Shown here piece by piece: positions 5,964 to 5,975 of a stretch of 5,975 nucleotides of DNA (the first letter of the stretch is position 1; every line of letters begins with the position of its first letter). The translations under genes were made by a program, and so were the position numbers. The notes below the pieces were generated by a model. It ran no database searches. It was not told the origin of the DNA and saw only the letters and a program-made list of their open reading frames with translations. Origin of the DNA: Spirochaeta sp. (GTDB lineage: Bacteria; Spirochaetota; Spirochaetia; UBA9216); assembly GCA_003454605.1 (NCBI GenBank), contig DMKD01000344.1:1-5975 (forward strand), in the 5' to 3' direction.

Positions 5964-5975
5964 ATGAAATCTAAA
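5964..5975 (+). CDS. Possible start of a further cluster gene (only four codons in window)
   Basis: ATG AAA TCT AAA begins four bases after the stop of the fusion gene, on the same strand. The M-K-S-K start suits an exported or ordinary protein, and the spacing fits the tight packing of the cluster. The preceding AGAAG could act as a weak ribosome binding site but is very close. With four codons visible nothing can be said about function, and it could be chance. Confidence 0.3.

Noticed and set aside
5164..5967. Several short open frames on both strands over the membrane domain
   Set aside because: They are shadows of the fusion gene, with no domain or start signal of their own.

Overview
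The window is a gene-dense, single-strand (+) stretch of bacterial DNA. It reads as three units: the 3' end of a DtxR/MntR-type metalloregulator gene (1-399), a soluble sensor histidine kinase translationally coupled to a GNAT acetyltransferase (570-3061), and a tight three-gene cluster of exported thiol-redox proteins (3126-5959). A further gene may start at 5964, at the very edge. No tRNA, rRNA, CRISPR array, insertion sequence or integration signature is visible, and no gap between genes exceeds 170 bases.

Organism: signal peptides, periplasmic-type TlpA and UshA-like proteins and a DsbD-like electron conduit suggest a diderm bacterium. Base composition looks moderate, roughly mid-40s % GC by eye. 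The PAS/GAF kinase with a C-x2-C-P-L GAF domain and the DUF1573/CcdA redox proteins would fit an anaerobe such as a member of Spirochaetota or a deltaproteobacterial-type lineage. This is a low-confidence inference, because no taxonomic marker gene is present.

Layout and interplay: the regulator fragment keeps the family's C-P-H-G-N-P signature and the C-terminal SH3/FeoA-like domain. At the positions where DtxR has its main metal ligands (C-x2-E-H) it appears to read S-x2-Q-A. After a 170-base spacer with a good sigma70-like promoter comes a 677-residue kinase (coiled coil, GAF, PAS, PAS, HisKA, HATPase) with no receiver domain, so its response regulator must lie elsewhere. The GNAT gene starts inside the kinase stop codon (GTGA overlap). 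After a 64-base gap, tlpA-like, UshA-like and DUF1573-glutaredoxin-CcdA genes overlap each other by 8 and 14 bases and are almost certainly cotranscribed.

The most interesting object is the last gene (4523-5959). One polypeptide joins an exported immunoglobulin-like DUF1573 domain (Cys-Ser-Cys), a glutaredoxin-like domain (Cys-Lys-Ser-Cys) and a six-helix CcdA/DsbD-type membrane domain with one Cys in helix 1 and one in helix 4. The protein has exactly six cysteines, in three pairs. This resembles DsbD with both periplasmic modules moved to the N-terminal side. The two genes before it encode a TlpA-type thioredoxin (Cys-Glu-Asn-Cys) and a UshA/5'-nucleotidase-like protein that has lost part of its metal site and carries a Cys-Glu-Cys motif. 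A reasonable hypothesis is a dedicated electron relay from the cytoplasmic thiol pool across the membrane to periplasmic partners, with the UshA-like protein as client or effector.
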